From Mitsuaria sp. WAJ17 (GTDB lineage: Bacteria; Pseudomonadota; Gammaproteobacteria; Burkholderiales; Burkholderiaceae_C), in the NCBI RefSeq assembly GCF_014174515.1, contig NZ_JACJUG010000005.1, forward strand, positions 157,714 through 221,713: a stretch of 64,000 bases of DNA, in the 5' to 3' direction. Position 1 is the first letter of the stretch. Every line of letters starts with the position of its first letter. The notes beneath the pieces were generated by a model. That model searched no databases and was not told the origin of the DNA. It saw nothing but the letters and a program-made list of their open reading frames with translations. This document shows, one piece after another, positions 8,231 through 16,985 of this stretch. Both the position numbers and the translations under genes were made by a program.

Positions 8231-9631
8231 ATGAGCATTGACTCCCGCACACTCGCCAGTTCCGTGCCGTCCGCGGGCTCCGATGCCCTGGGCCCGATCT
8301 CCTCCCGGGACCTCCCCGCCTACATCGGCAAGTACAAGGTGCTGCGCCAGCTGGGCGAAGGCGCCACCAGCGACGTCTTCCTGGCCCTGGACGAGTTCCG
8401 CGGCCTGGAGGTGGCCATCAAGCGCCAGCGCGCCTGGGCCAGCCAGCAACGCGAATCGGCGGAAGGGCAGATCAGCTGGCGCTTCTTCGCCGCCGAGGCC
8501 GCGCTGGCCGGCCGGCTGCAGCACCCGAACGTGGTCCAGATCCTGGACGCCGTGCCCGACGCCGACGCCCCCTTCCTGGTGATGGAGTACGTGCCCGGCG
8601 TCACCCTCAAGAGCTTCTGCCGCAGCGACCGCCTGCTGCCCCTGGACCAGATCGTGGAGCTGGGCTTCAAGTGCGCCATGGCCCTGGGCTATGTATTCCG
8701 CCAGGGCGTCATCCACCGCGACGTCAAGCCGGCCAATCTGCTGGCCGTGCTGGACACCCAGGGGCAGGTGACCGATGTCAAGGTCAGCGACTTCGGCAGC
8801 GCCCTGAACCTCAATGCCGACCAGACCCAGATCCATCGCGTGGGATCCCTGGCCTACATGCCGCCGGAGCAGATCGAGGGTGGCGATGTCGGCTGCCAGG
8901 CCGACATCTACGCTCTGGGCGCCGTGCTCTATCACCTGATCGCCGGCCGCCCCCCCTTCGACGCGCCCAACCAGATGGCGCTGATGCACCAGATCTACCA
9001 CCAGGTGCCCCAGCCGCTGACCGATCTGAGGGGTGGAGTGACGGCCGAGCTGGACGCCGTCATCCAGAAGGCCCTGTCCAAGCACCCGGCCGAACGCTAC
9101 GCCGACTGGGACAGCTTCGCCACCGCCCTGTCCGAGCTCGTGGCGAAGCAACTGGTGCCGCTGGCGCGGCTGTACGAGGTCAAGGACTCGGAGCGCTTCA
9201 ACCTCGCGCGCGGCCTGGAGTTCTTCGCCGGCTTCGGGGATGTGGAGCTGTGGGAGGTAGTGCACCGCGCCAAGTGGCGCCGCTACCCCGAGGGCCATGC
9301 ACTCTACAAGAAGGGCCAGGAGGGCAACAGCTTCCACATCATCGCCGCGGGTGAGGTGGAGGTCTTCCGGGACGGCCAGCAGGTCGCGACCCTGGGCACC
9401 GGCACCTCGGTGGGCGAGATGGCCTATCTGGCGCCCAACCCGGAACTGCGCCGTCACAGCACGGACATCCGCGTGACCGAGGTCTGCACGACGATTTCCT
9501 TCACGCCCGAGTCCCTGGCCCTGCTGAGCCCCGAATGCCAGCACCGCTTCGACCGGGCCTTCATCCAGGTCCTGGTGCGGCGCCTGCATGCCGCGCACGA
9601 GAGCATGGCCCATCCACGAAGGATCCTCTGA
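8231..9631 (+). CDS. Serine/threonine protein kinase fused to a cyclic-nucleotide-binding domain
   Basis: This 466-residue cytoplasmic protein begins at ATG 8231; the upstream in-frame extension lacks protein-like composition. The eukaryotic-type kinase domain (about 35-300) has the glycine loop GEGATSDV (42-49), the ATP lysine in VAIK (64), the catalytic loop HRDVKPANLL (near 162) and DFGSA (near 187), so it should be active. The C-terminal part (about 330-455) looks like a CNB domain: WRRYPEGHALYKKGQEGNSFHIIAAGEVEVF followed by GTGTSVGEMAYL. The cyclic nucleotide would act as an allosteric switch. No transmembrane helix and no neighbouring PP2C phosphatase were seen. Confidence 0.92.
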   Translation: MSIDSRTLASSVPSAGSDALGPISSRDLPAYIGKYKVLRQLGEGATSDVFLALDEFRGLEVAIKRQRAWASQQRESAEGQISWRFFAAEAALAGRLQHPNVVQILDAVPDADAPFLVMEYVPGVTLKSFCRSDRLLPLDQIVELGFKCAMALGYVFRQGVIHRDVKPANLLAVLDTQGQVTDVKVSDFGSALNLNADQTQIHRVGSLAYMPPEQIEGGDVGCQADIYALGAVLYHLIAGRPPFDAPNQMALMHQIYHQVPQPLTDLRGGVTAELDAVIQKALSKHPAERYADWDSFATALSELVAKQLVPLARLYEVKDSERFNLARGLEFFAGFGDVELWEVVHRAKWRRYPEGHALYKKGQEGNSFHIIAAGEVEVFRDGQQVATLGTGTSVGEMAYLAPNPELRRHSTDIRVTEVCTTISFTPESLALLSPECQHRFDRAFIQVLVRRLHAAHESMAHPRRIL

Positions 9632-9686
9632 GCGCGGTCAACCGGAAGACCTCGCCAGGCATTGAGTTCCCACGGCGCCACCCATC

Positions 9687-9705
9687 TCAGGCAAGACCTG
9701 ACCCC
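9687..9705 (-). repeat. CAGGTCTTGC repeat, copy 4, with inverted partner
   Basis: The word is on the minus strand (GCAAGACCTG at 9691-9700, then ACCCC). The flanking TCAGG (9687-9691) and CCTGA (9697-9701) pair around CAAGA to make a small hairpin between the kinase gene and the PsiF-like gene. Confidence 0.75.
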
Positions 9706-9780
9706 GGCGCCTCCCGACAGCAGTTCCAGGCAGTACCCATTGTTGTTCCCGAAGTCCACAAGCAGGAAGGCAGTTCCACC

Positions 9781-10161
9781 ATGAAGAAGTCCCTCTCCCT
9801 ACTGGCCCTGAGCCTCGCGCTGGGCGCCGCCCACTTCAGTGCCCATGCTGGCTGCGATGAGCAGGCCGCCGAGAAGAAGCTGGCCGGTGCGGCCAAGACC
9901 AGCTTCCTGAAGAAGTGCAACGCCGACGCCGGAGCCTCCAACGGATGCGACGCCAAGGCGGCCGAGAAGAAGCTGGCAGGCGCTGCCAAGACCAGTTTTC
10001 TGAAGAAATGCAATGCCGATGCCGCTGGCGGCGGCGCCGCTGCCGAGGCCAAGCCCGACCCGGCCGTCGCCTGCGAGGCCAAGGCCGCAGAGAAGAAGCT
10101 GGCAGGCGCTGCCAAGAACAGCTTCGTCAAGAAGTGCGCGGCGGACGCCGCCAAGGGCTGA
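9781..10161 (+). CDS. Small secreted protein with three PsiF-like cysteine repeats
   Basis: The 126-residue product has a signal peptide (MKKSLSLLALSLALGAAHFS...AHAG, cleaved near residue 23). Three almost identical units follow, each C-x20-C with core AAEKKLAGAAK(T/N)SF(L/V)KKC; the cysteine pairs are 25/46, 56/77 and 98/119. The spacing and the lysine-rich amphipathic core resemble the PsiF repeat (known from a phosphate-starvation-inducible protein of E. coli), whose function is unknown. Each unit probably forms one disulfide-linked helical hairpin in the periplasm. The start is set by the signal peptide. A strong hairpin terminator follows. The gene stands alone between the kinase and a convergent membrane-protein gene. 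Confidence 0.82.
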   Translation: MKKSLSLLALSLALGAAHFSAHAGCDEQAAEKKLAGAAKTSFLKKCNADAGASNGCDAKAAEKKLAGAAKTSFLKKCNADAAGGGAAAEAKPDPAVACEAKAAEKKLAGAAKNSFVKKCAADAAKG

Positions 10162-10186
10162 CCCCCTCTCGATCCGCTGAAAGCCG

Positions 10187-10210
10187 AAGGCCCGCTGCAT
10201 GCGGGCCTTT
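10187..10210. terminator. Bidirectional Rho-independent terminator candidate
   Basis: A perfect 9-bp stem (AAGGCCCGC / GCGGGCCTT, loop TGCAT) lies 25 bases after the PsiF-like gene and 21 bases from the end of the convergent DUF2214 gene, so it can serve both. Confidence 0.7.
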
Positions 10211-10230
10211 GCTCGTGGGGCCGCGTGTAT

Positions 10231-10686
10231 TCAGCGCGTCAGTATGCCCCGCGCCAGCATGGCCCCAAGGACGGGGAAGACCAGGATCAGGTGCGCCTGG
10301 ATCATCACCAGGCGGCGCGTCGAGGCAATCTCGGCGGCCTCGGGCAGGCGCCCGTCCGCGGCCATCTGGCGGCCCCAGCGGCGGAAGGTCAGCGTGGGCT
10401 TGATGGACAGGATCCCCACGAGCACGAACAGCGTCAGCTTGGCATGCAGCAAGGGCTGGCCCCAGTACCAGGCCGAGCCCTTCATGCCCAGAAAGGCCCG
10501 CATCAGGCCGGAGGCCAGCACCGCCAGCGCGGCAATGCCGTAGATCAGGTCCACCCGCTGCAGGCGCTTCACCACCGCGGCATTGAGCCACTCGACGCGG
10601 CACAGCGCCGCCTCGCTGCTGATGAAGACCACCAGGGTCAGGATGGACAGCCAGTGAAAGATGGCCAGGCCGGTCTCGAGCACCAT
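10231..10686 (-). CDS. DUF2214 family membrane protein
   Basis: This 151-residue integral membrane protein has about four helices: near residues 5-25, 42-62, 70-90 and 125-145. The sequence RVDLIYGIAALAVLASGLMRAFLGMKG and the conserved histidine and lysine in WGQPLLHAKLTLF are typical of the DUF2214 family. The function is unknown; a relation to CopD/heme-type membrane proteins is sometimes suggested. The ATG at 10686 is chosen because AGGGGAGT lies 6-9 bases upstream; a TTG further upstream has no such site. It is convergent with the PsiF-like gene and follows the divergent LysR gene on the same strand. Confidence 0.8.
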   Translation of the reverse strand: MVLETGLAIFHWLSILTLVVFISSEAALCRVEWLNAAVVKRLQRVDLIYGIAALAVLASGLMRAFLGMKGSAWYWGQPLLHAKLTLFVLVGILSIKPTLTFRRWGRQMAADGRLPEAAEIASTRRLVMIQAHLILVFPVLGAMLARGILTR

Positions 10687-10727
10687 CGACGCACTCCCCT
10701 GAATTGCGATGTCAGCCAACAAAAAAG

Positions 10728-11663
10728 TCAGGCGGAGTGTGCCTCAGAAGTGCGGTCCAGGCGCTGCCAGTACTCCGCGCTGCCATAGTGGTGTTTGAGG
10801 AAATCGATCCACAGCCGCACCCGCAGGGGCAGGTGCTTGCGCTGCGGGATCAGGGCGTAGATGCCATTGGGCGGCGCGGCGAACTCGTCCAGCACCGAGA
10901 CCAGCCGCCCCGCGGCGACATCCGCCTCCACCTCCCAAGTGCTGCGCCAGGCCAGGCCCAGGCCGGCCAGGCACCAGTCGTGCAGCACCTGCCCGTCGCT
11001 GCAGTCCAGCCGGCCCACGGGGCGGATGTACTGCAGTTGTCCATCCACGGTGAAGGCCCAGCCGCGCGACTGGCTGGCATCGGAGCTCAGCACCAGGCAG
11101 GCATGGCGGACCAGCTCGTCCGGGTGCTGTGGGGCACCGGCGCGCTTCAGATAGCCCGGTGCACCCACGCAGAGGCGGCGGTTGTCCGCCAGGCGCATGC
11201 TGACCAGGCTGGAGTCAGCGAGGTCGCCCACGCGCACGGCGCAGTCGAAGCCCTCGTGCACGATGTCCACCACGCGATCCGAGAGGTTGAGGGACAGCGA
11301 GACGTCCGGATGCTGGGCAAGGAAGTCCGGCACCAGGGGCGCCACATGGCGGCGACCGAAGCCGGCCGGCGCAGTGATGCGCAGATGGCCGCTGGCCTTG
11401 ACGCCGCCAGCGCTGACGCTGGCCTCGGCATTGGCGAAGTCCACCAGCAGGCGCTGGCAGTCCTCCAGGAAGGCGGTGCCCTCATGCGTCAGCGAGAGCC
11501 GGCGGGTGGTGCGCAGCAGCAGCTTCACGCCAAGACGCTCCTCCAGCGCGTCGATGCGCCGCCCCATCACCGCGGGCGCCACGCCTTCCGCCTGCGCGGC
11601 GGCGGTGAGGCTGCCCTTGGTCGCCACGGCGACAAAGGATTCCATCTGTTTGAGCCGGTCCAT
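10728..11663 (-). CDS. LysR family transcriptional regulator (CrgA-like group)
   Basis: This 311-residue LysR regulator starts at MDRLKQMESFVAVATKGSLTAAAQAEG (ATG at 11663), the usual start of this subgroup; further upstream the frame is not conserved. The HTH spans about residues 1-60, and the effector domain has DFANAEASVSAGG... and the DRVVDIVHEGFDCAVRVG segment common in this class. It is divergent from the haloacid dehalogenase/malate synthase pair, with 218 bases between the start codons. By the usual LysR rule it may control that pair and itself. A dyad TGCA-N4-TGCA with T-N11-A form (11732-11744) in the shared gap is a possible site. Confidence 0.9.
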   Translation of the reverse strand: MDRLKQMESFVAVATKGSLTAAAQAEGVAPAVMGRRIDALEERLGVKLLLRTTRRLSLTHEGTAFLEDCQRLLVDFANAEASVSAGGVKASGHLRITAPAGFGRRHVAPLVPDFLAQHPDVSLSLNLSDRVVDIVHEGFDCAVRVGDLADSSLVSMRLADNRRLCVGAPGYLKRAGAPQHPDELVRHACLVLSSDASQSRGWAFTVDGQLQYIRPVGRLDCSDGQVLHDWCLAGLGLAWRSTWEVEADVAAGRLVSVLDEFAAPPNGIYALIPQRKHLPLRVRLWIDFLKHHYGSAEYWQRLDRTSEAHSA

Positions 11664-11731
11664 GCGCCGCATTCTGCGCCCACCCACGCTCAATGATGGC
11701 AATGCCTCGACAAATGTTGGATTTACACCTA

Positions 11732-11744
11732 TGCAGGGTTGCAA
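11732..11744. promoter_or_regulatory. Possible LysR operator (T-N11-A dyad)
   Basis: TGCAGGGTTGCAA contains the inverted arms TGCA/TGCA and fits T-N11-A. It lies between the divergent lysR and dehalogenase genes. The call rests only on position and form. Confidence 0.3.
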
Positions 11745-11881
11745 TCCTCATTTCGCTGAATGAAAGGTGATCTCTCCAAGTGGAATCAACGCCAAAAGCG
11801 TCTGGATCTTTGCGTTTTGATCATGAATCTTCGTGTGTGCAACGCAGCAATCCCGGCCTTGTTTGGGCCTAAATTGGCGGC

Positions 11882-12571
11882 ATGACCCAGCCCACCGTCC
11901 GCGCCGTGCTCTTTGACGCCTATGGCACGCTCTTTGACGTGCACAGCGTCGCGCTGATGGCAGAGCAGCTCTTTCCCGGCCAGGGTCAGGCGCTCTCGCA
12001 ACGCTGGCGGGACAAGCAGATCGAGTACAGCCGCCTGTGCTCCATGAGCGGCCAGTACCAGCCTTTCTGGGACCTCACCCGCGCCGCGCTGCGCCACGCC
12101 TGCCTCAGCCTGAAGCTCACGCCTGGCCAGGCGAGTGAGGAGCGGCTGATGAACGAATACCGCCACCTCAGCGCCTTCCCCGAGAACCGCGAGGTTCTGC
12201 ATCACTTGCAGGCCCGCGGCGTGCGCGCTGGCATCCTCAGCAATGGCGACCCCGGCATGCTGCAGGTCGCCGTGCAGAGCGCCGGCCTTGCGCCCTGGCT
12301 GAACCCGGTGCTGAGCGTGCACGAGACCCGCCGCTACAAGACCGACCCCGCCGCCTACGCCCTGGGCCCGGCCGCCCTGGGCCTGGCGGCGCGCGAGATC
12401 CTCTTCGTCTCCAGCAATGCCTGGGACGCCCTGGGCGCCACCTGGTACGGCTACACCACGCTGTGGGTCAACCGCCAGGGCCAGCCGCGCGAGCAGCTGG
12501 GCCCTGCCCCGCATCACGAGGCCAGCTCGCTGCGCGGTGTGCTGGCCCTCTTTCCCGACACCCTTTCCTGA
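11882..12571 (+). CDS. Haloacid dehalogenase, type II (L-2-haloacid dehalogenase family)
   Basis: This 229-residue HAD-superfamily hydrolase has the nucleophile Asp12 in VLFDAYGTLFDV, the type II signature. The second motif is SNGDPGML, and the third region is YKTDPAAYALGPAALGL followed by ILFVSSNAWDALGA. Such enzymes replace the halogen of 2-haloacids (for example chloroacetate to glycolate) through an aspartyl ester. The FVSSN.WD.. segment is the type II dehalogenase form rather than a phosphatase. The gene is 30 bases upstream of malate synthase G on the same strand, so its product glycolate could feed glyoxylate to that enzyme. A TAAATT box ends seven bases before the ATG. Confidence 0.9.
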   Translation: MTQPTVRAVLFDAYGTLFDVHSVALMAEQLFPGQGQALSQRWRDKQIEYSRLCSMSGQYQPFWDLTRAALRHACLSLKLTPGQASEERLMNEYRHLSAFPENREVLHHLQARGVRAGILSNGDPGMLQVAVQSAGLAPWLNPVLSVHETRRYKTDPAAYALGPAALGLAAREILFVSSNAWDALGATWYGYTTLWVNRQGQPREQLGPAPHHEASSLRGVLALFPDTLS

Positions 12572-12601
12572 CTCACTTCCTTTGTCTTCACGAGGTTTGC
12601 C

Positions 12602-14794
12602 ATGAACGCACGCACCACCCTCCACCGCCTGCAGGTCGATAGCCGCCTGGCCGCCTTCATCGACCAGGAGGTCCTGCCCGGCACCGGGGTGGACCGCGCC
12701 GCCTTCTGGGCCGGCTTCGACGCCTTGGTCCACGATCTGGCGCCCAGGAACGCCGCCCTGCTGGCCGAGCGCGACCGCATCCAGGCCGCGATGGACCAAT
12801 GGCACAGCGCCCACCCCGGCCCCATCACCGACATGCCGGCCTACCAGGCCTTCCTGAAGGAGCTGGGCTACCTGGTGCCCGTGCCCGAGCGAGTGCAGGC
12901 CAGCACCGCCAACGTCGATGCCGAGCTGGCCACACAGGCCGGCCCGCAGCTGGTGGTGCCCATCCTCAATGCCCGCTATGCGCTGAACGCGGCCAACGCG
13001 CGCTGGGGCTCGCTCTACGACGCACTCTACGGCACGGACGCCATCCCCGAGGCCGACGGCGCCGAGCGCGCGGGCGCCTACAACCCGGTTCGCGGCGCCA
13101 AGGTCATCGCCTTCGCCCGCCAGGTGCTGGACCAGGCTGCGCCCCTGGCCGGCGCTTCCCACAGGGATGCCACCGGCTACCGCGTCGAGAACGGCCACCT
13201 GGTCGTGAGCCTCGCTGGCGGTGCCACCACGGGCCTGCAGGATGCCGCCCAGTTCGCCGGCTACCAGGGCGGGGCCAACGCCCCCAGCAGCGTGCTGCTG
13301 GTCCACCACGGCCTGCACCTGGACATCCAGATCGACCGCAGCACCGCCATCGGCAAGACCGACGCCGCCGGCATCGCCGACGTGGTGATGGAAGCCGCCT
13401 TGTCCACCATCCTGGACCTGGAAGACTCCGTGGCCGCCGTGGATGCCGAGGACAAGCTGCTGGCCTACCGCAACTGGCTGGGCATCCAGCGCGGCACGCT
13501 GACCGAGGAAGTCGCCAAGGGCGGCAAGACCTTCGTGCGCCGCCTCAACGCCGACCGCCGCTACACCGCCCCCGCCGGGGGCGAGCTCGTGCTGCATGGC
13601 CGCTCGCTGATGTTCGTGCGCAATGTGGGCCACCTGATGACCAACCCGGCCATCCTGTGGGACGGGGAGAAGGAGATCCCCGAGGGCATCATGGACGCAG
13701 TCATCACCACCGCCATCGCGCTGCATGACCTGAAGCAGCTCTCCGGCAGCGGCTTGCGCAACTCGCGGCGCGGCTCCATCTACATCGTCAAGCCCAAGAT
13801 GCACGGCCCGGCCGAGGTGGGTTTTGCCAGCGAGCTCTTCGGCCGCGTCGAGCAGCTGCTGGGCCTGCCGGACAGCACCGTCAAGCTGGGCATCATGGAC
13901 GAGGAGCGCCGCACCTCGGTCAACCTCAAGGCCTGCATCGCGGCGGCGGCCAGCCGCGTGGCCTTCATCAACACCGGCTTCCTGGACCGCACCGGCGACG
14001 AGATGCACACCGCCATGCTGGCCGGCCCCATGCTGCGCAAGGGCGACATGAAGACCAGCCCCTGGATCCAGGCCTATGAACGCAGCAATGTGCTGGTGGG
14101 CCTGGCCTGCGGCCTGCGCGGACGCGCCCAGATCGGCAAGGGCATGTGGGCCATGCCGGATCTGATGGCCGCCATGCTGGAGCAGAAGATCGCCCATCCC
14201 AAGGCCGGCGCCAATACCGCCTGGGTCCCGAGCCCCACCGCCGCCACGCTGCACGCCCTGCACTACCACCAGGTCAGCGTGGCCGCCGTGCAGCAGGAAC
14301 TCGAGAAGACCGACGAGTCCGCCGAGCGCGCCGGCATCCTGGAGAGACTGCTGACCATCCCTGTGGCCGCAAGCCCGAACTGGAGCGCCGCCGAGCGCCA
14401 GCAGGAGCTGGACAACAACGTCCAGGGCATCCTCGGCTATGTGGTGCGCTGGGTCGACCAGGGTGTGGGCTGCTCCAAGGTGCCGGACATCCACAACGTC
14501 GGCCTCATGGAAGACCGCGCCACGCTGCGCATCTCCAGCCAGCACATCGCCAACTGGCTGCACCACGGTGTGGTGAGCGAGGCCCAGGTGCGCGAGACCT
14601 TTGCACGCATGGCCGCGGTCGTGGACCAGCAAAACGCCGGCGACCCCGCCTACAAGTCCCTGGCGGCGAACCCGCAGGGCGCTGCCTTCCAGGCCGCGCT
14701 GGACCTGGTCTTCAAAGGCAAGGAACAGCCCAGCGGCTATACCGAGCCCCTGCTGCACGCCTGGCGCCTGAAGGTCAAGGCCGGCCAGGCCTGA
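12602..14794 (+). CDS. glcB: Malate synthase G
   Basis: This 730-residue enzyme condenses glyoxylate with acetyl-CoA to give malate. The length and sequence are those of the monomeric G isoform rather than the 530-residue A form. Recognisable segments are [59 protein letters not shown] and [12 protein letters not shown]. It stands immediately behind the haloacid dehalogenase gene. Together they would allow growth on two-carbon haloacids or glycolate, provided that a glycolate oxidase is encoded elsewhere. A bidirectional hairpin terminator follows 40 bases after the stop. Confidence 0.97.
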   Translation: MNARTTLHRLQVDSRLAAFIDQEVLPGTGVDRAAFWAGFDALVHDLAPRNAALLAERDRIQAAMDQWHSAHPGPITDMPAYQAFLKELGYLVPVPERVQASTANVDAELATQAGPQLVVPILNARYALNAANARWGSLYDALYGTDAIPEADGAERAGAYNPVRGAKVIAFARQVLDQAAPLAGASHRDATGYRVENGHLVVSLAGGATTGLQDAAQFAGYQGGANAPSSVLLVHHGLHLDIQIDRSTAIGKTDAAGIADVVMEAALSTILDLEDSVAAVDAEDKLLAYRNWLGIQRGTLTEEVAKGGKTFVRRLNADRRYTAPAGGELVLHGRSLMFVRNVGHLMTNPAILWDGEKEIPEGIMDAVITTAIALHDLKQLSGSGLRNSRRGSIYIVKPKMHGPAEVGFASELFGRVEQLLGLPDSTVKLGIMDEERRTSVNLKACIAAAASRVAFINTGFLDRTGDEMHTAMLAGPMLRKGDMKTSPWIQAYERSNVLVGLACGLRGRAQIGKGMWAMPDLMAAMLEQKIAHPKAGANTAWVPSPTAATLHALHYHQVSVAAVQQELEKTDESAERAGILERLLTIPVAASPNWSAAERQQELDNNVQGILGYVVRWVDQGVGCSKVPDIHNVGLMEDRATLRISSQHIANWLHHGVVSEAQVRETFARMAAVVDQQNAGDPAYKSLAANPQGAAFQAALDLVFKGKEQPSGYTEPLLHAWRLKVKAGQA

Positions 14795-14833
14795 CCCCGA
14801 CCGCCGGGCCGCTACAGGGACCCGGCCCATGAA

Positions 14834-14863
14834 AAAAGGGCGACCCGAGGGTCGCCCTTTGCC
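14834..14863. terminator. Bidirectional Rho-independent terminator
   Basis: AAAGGGCGACCC and GGGTCGCCCTTT form a near-perfect 12-bp stem around GA. It is flanked by an A-run on the left, which gives a U-tract for minus-strand transcripts. It lies between the convergent glcB and S9 peptidase genes. Confidence 0.85.
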
Positions 14864-14881
14864 TTGGCGGATCGAACCGGA

Positions 14882-16867
14882 TCAGAGGTTCTTGGCCAGG
14901 AACTTCTCAACGCGGCCGAAGAAGTCCATATTGGTCTCCGTGCGCCAGCCGCTGTGAGCCTCGTCCGGATAGACCACCCATTCCACATTGGGGTTGTGCG
15001 GGCGCAGCGCGTCCCGCATCTTCTCGCCGTTGATCAGCGGCACCCGCACGTCCAGGCCGCCATAGGCCATCAGCACCGGTTGCTTGATCTCGGCGGCGCG
15101 CTGCACGGCCGAGGTCTGCTTGAACTGCTCGGCGTCCTTCACCGGGTCGCCGATCCAGGCCACGATGTCGGCACTGGAGCCGCCGAAGCGGTTGAAGTCG
15201 GTCCAGGTCACGGTGAACATGAAGCTGGGGTCGGTCACGCCCACCCAGTTGATGCCGCACTTGTAGAGCTTGGGCTCCTTCACCAGGCCCATCATGGTCA
15301 TGTAGCCGCCATAGGAGGCCCCCATGATGCAGACGCGATTGCCATCGACCTTGCCTTGCTCGATCAGGTGCTTCACGCCATCGGCCACGTCGTCCTGCAT
15401 ACCCAGGCCCCACTGCTTCCAGCCGGCCTTGAACAGCTTGTGACCAAAGCCCGTGGACGCCCGCGGTGCCGGCATGAAGACGGCATAGCCACGCGACACC
15501 AGGAACTGCACGCGCGCATCGAAGCCCCAGTGGATGGGACGCACCCAGGGACCACCGTAGTGCAGCACGATCAGCGGTGGCTTGCCTTCGCCGGCCGGCA
15601 GCGTCAGCTGAGCAGGGATGCTCAGGCCGTCGCGTGCCGTGTAGCGGAAGAAGGTGGTCGGGCGCATCTGCTCCGGCTTGATCCAGGGGCGCTGCGCGCC
15701 GATGCCCTCGAAGCTGCCGGACTTGACGTCGAACAGGTAGTAGCTGCCCGGATCGCGATCGGAACTGGAGGTGACCAGCACAACCCGCGCGTCCTTGGGG
15801 CCGCGCACCTGGATGTTGTTGGTCTTGCCGGGCAGTTGCTTGTCCACGGCAGCCTGGATGGCGGCGTACTGCTCGTCCAGCCAGTAGACGCCGGGACGCG
15901 AAGCCTCGTAGGCGACGCCACGCAGCACCTTGCCATCGGGCGAGAACAGCAGGCCGCCGTCCAGGTCGTAGCCCTTGATTGCGGCCACGGCGTCCTTGCT
16001 CAGCTGGCCGGTCTTCAGGTCCAGGCGGTAGATGCCGGTGTTGTCGTTGCCGGCGTAGGCCGACACGTACAGCTGCCCTTCGGCATCGAACTCCAACGGA
16101 TGCACGGCGGCCAGTTGGTCCAGGCGGTTGAAGCTCAGCAGCTCGCGCCACGGTGCGTCAGCACCATCGCGCACGAACAGGACCAGGTCCTCATCGCGGC
16201 GCGACAGCGCGGCGCGCGCCACCAGCTTGGTGTCCATCACCCAGCTCATGACATCTCCGGGACCGCCCAGGGTCAGGATCCTGCTGCGACCAGTCAGGGT
16301 ATCCAGACGGTAGACATTGCTCGACGCCTTGCCCATGGCCTGGCGCGAACTCACGCTCACCAGCACATCGGAGGTCGGCTCATTGCCCTCATACACCACC
16401 TCCAGGAAGCTGGCGCTGGCCGGCAACAGCTTTTGGCCCTCCGACAGGAAGGCGCGCTCAGAGAGCTGCTTGAACTCGCTGGCATCCTTGTTGATGGCAA
16501 AGATGCCTCCGGCGACCTGGTCACCACTGCCGCGCTCGCGGTCGTAGATGTTGAACAGCAGGCGTTCGTTGTTGATCCAGCTGACGCTGGCCACGTCGCC
16601 GTCGGTGAAGCTGGTGATGATCGTCGCCTTGCGGGTGCCCAGGTCCACCACCACGATGTTCCAGCGCCCTTTGACCTCGCGCAGCGCGGCCATGAACTTG
16701 CCATTGGGCGACAGGCGCGGCTGCATCAGCGCGGCGGACTTGAAGAAATCCTCCATCGGAATGGCGGCGGGCGTCCCTTGCGCCCAGGCCGGCACGCTCA
16801 TCAGCGGGGCGGCCATTGCTGCGCCCAGCAGGCTGCGGCGCTGCATGGACATGTGTTCTCCTGACAT
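14882..16867 (-). CDS. S9 family peptidase (prolyl oligopeptidase / dipeptidyl aminopeptidase type), exported
   Basis: This serine peptidase of about 661 residues has a signal peptide of twin-arginine appearance (MQRRSLLGAAMAAPLMSVPAWA). An N-terminal beta-propeller-like region is followed by an alpha/beta hydrolase domain. The nucleophile is in GASYGGYMTMMG (Ser near residue 516), the Asp is in AYGGLDVRVP and the His is in DEAHSG. Such enzymes cleave dipeptides or oligopeptides in the periplasm. ATG 16867 is chosen because AGGAGG lies five bases upstream; ATG 16852, behind AGGAGA, is a second possibility. It follows a TonB-dependent receptor gene on the same strand, suggesting uptake and digestion of a peptide, with a terminator between them. 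Confidence 0.93.
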   Translation of the reverse strand: MSGEHMSMQRRSLLGAAMAAPLMSVPAWAQGTPAAIPMEDFFKSAALMQPRLSPNGKFMAALREVKGRWNIVVVDLGTRKATIITSFTDGDVASVSWINNERLLFNIYDRERGSGDQVAGGIFAINKDASEFKQLSERAFLSEGQKLLPASASFLEVVYEGNEPTSDVLVSVSSRQAMGKASSNVYRLDTLTGRSRILTLGGPGDVMSWVMDTKLVARAALSRRDEDLVLFVRDGADAPWRELLSFNRLDQLAAVHPLEFDAEGQLYVSAYAGNDNTGIYRLDLKTGQLSKDAVAAIKGYDLDGGLLFSPDGKVLRGVAYEASRPGVYWLDEQYAAIQAAVDKQLPGKTNNIQVRGPKDARVVLVTSSSDRDPGSYYLFDVKSGSFEGIGAQRPWIKPEQMRPTTFFRYTARDGLSIPAQLTLPAGEGKPPLIVLHYGGPWVRPIHWGFDARVQFLVSRGYAVFMPAPRASTGFGHKLFKAGWKQWGLGMQDDVADGVKHLIEQGKVDGNRVCIMGASYGGYMTMMGLVKEPKLYKCGINWVGVTDPSFMFTVTWTDFNRFGGSSADIVAWIGDPVKDAEQFKQTSAVQRAAEIKQPVLMAYGGLDVRVPLINGEKMRDALRPHNPNVEWVVYPDEAHSGWRTETNMDFFGRVEKFLAKNL

Positions 16868-16938
16868 GAAACCTCCTATGTCGGGCTCGCGCCCCCCTGC
16901 CAACAGGGCGGGGGGCTGCGGCCCTGATCTGAATGAAA

Positions 16939-16960
16939 AAGGCGCCCATGAAGGCGCCTT
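16939..16960 (-). terminator. Rho-independent terminator after the TonB-dependent receptor
   Basis: The stem AAGGCGCC/GGCGCCTT with loop CATGAA is followed on the minus strand by TTTTTC. It lies 26 bases past the receptor stop codon and before the S9 peptidase, so it can limit read-through into the peptidase gene. Confidence 0.8.
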
Positions 16961-16985
16961 GGGACCTTACGTCAATCGCGTGGGA

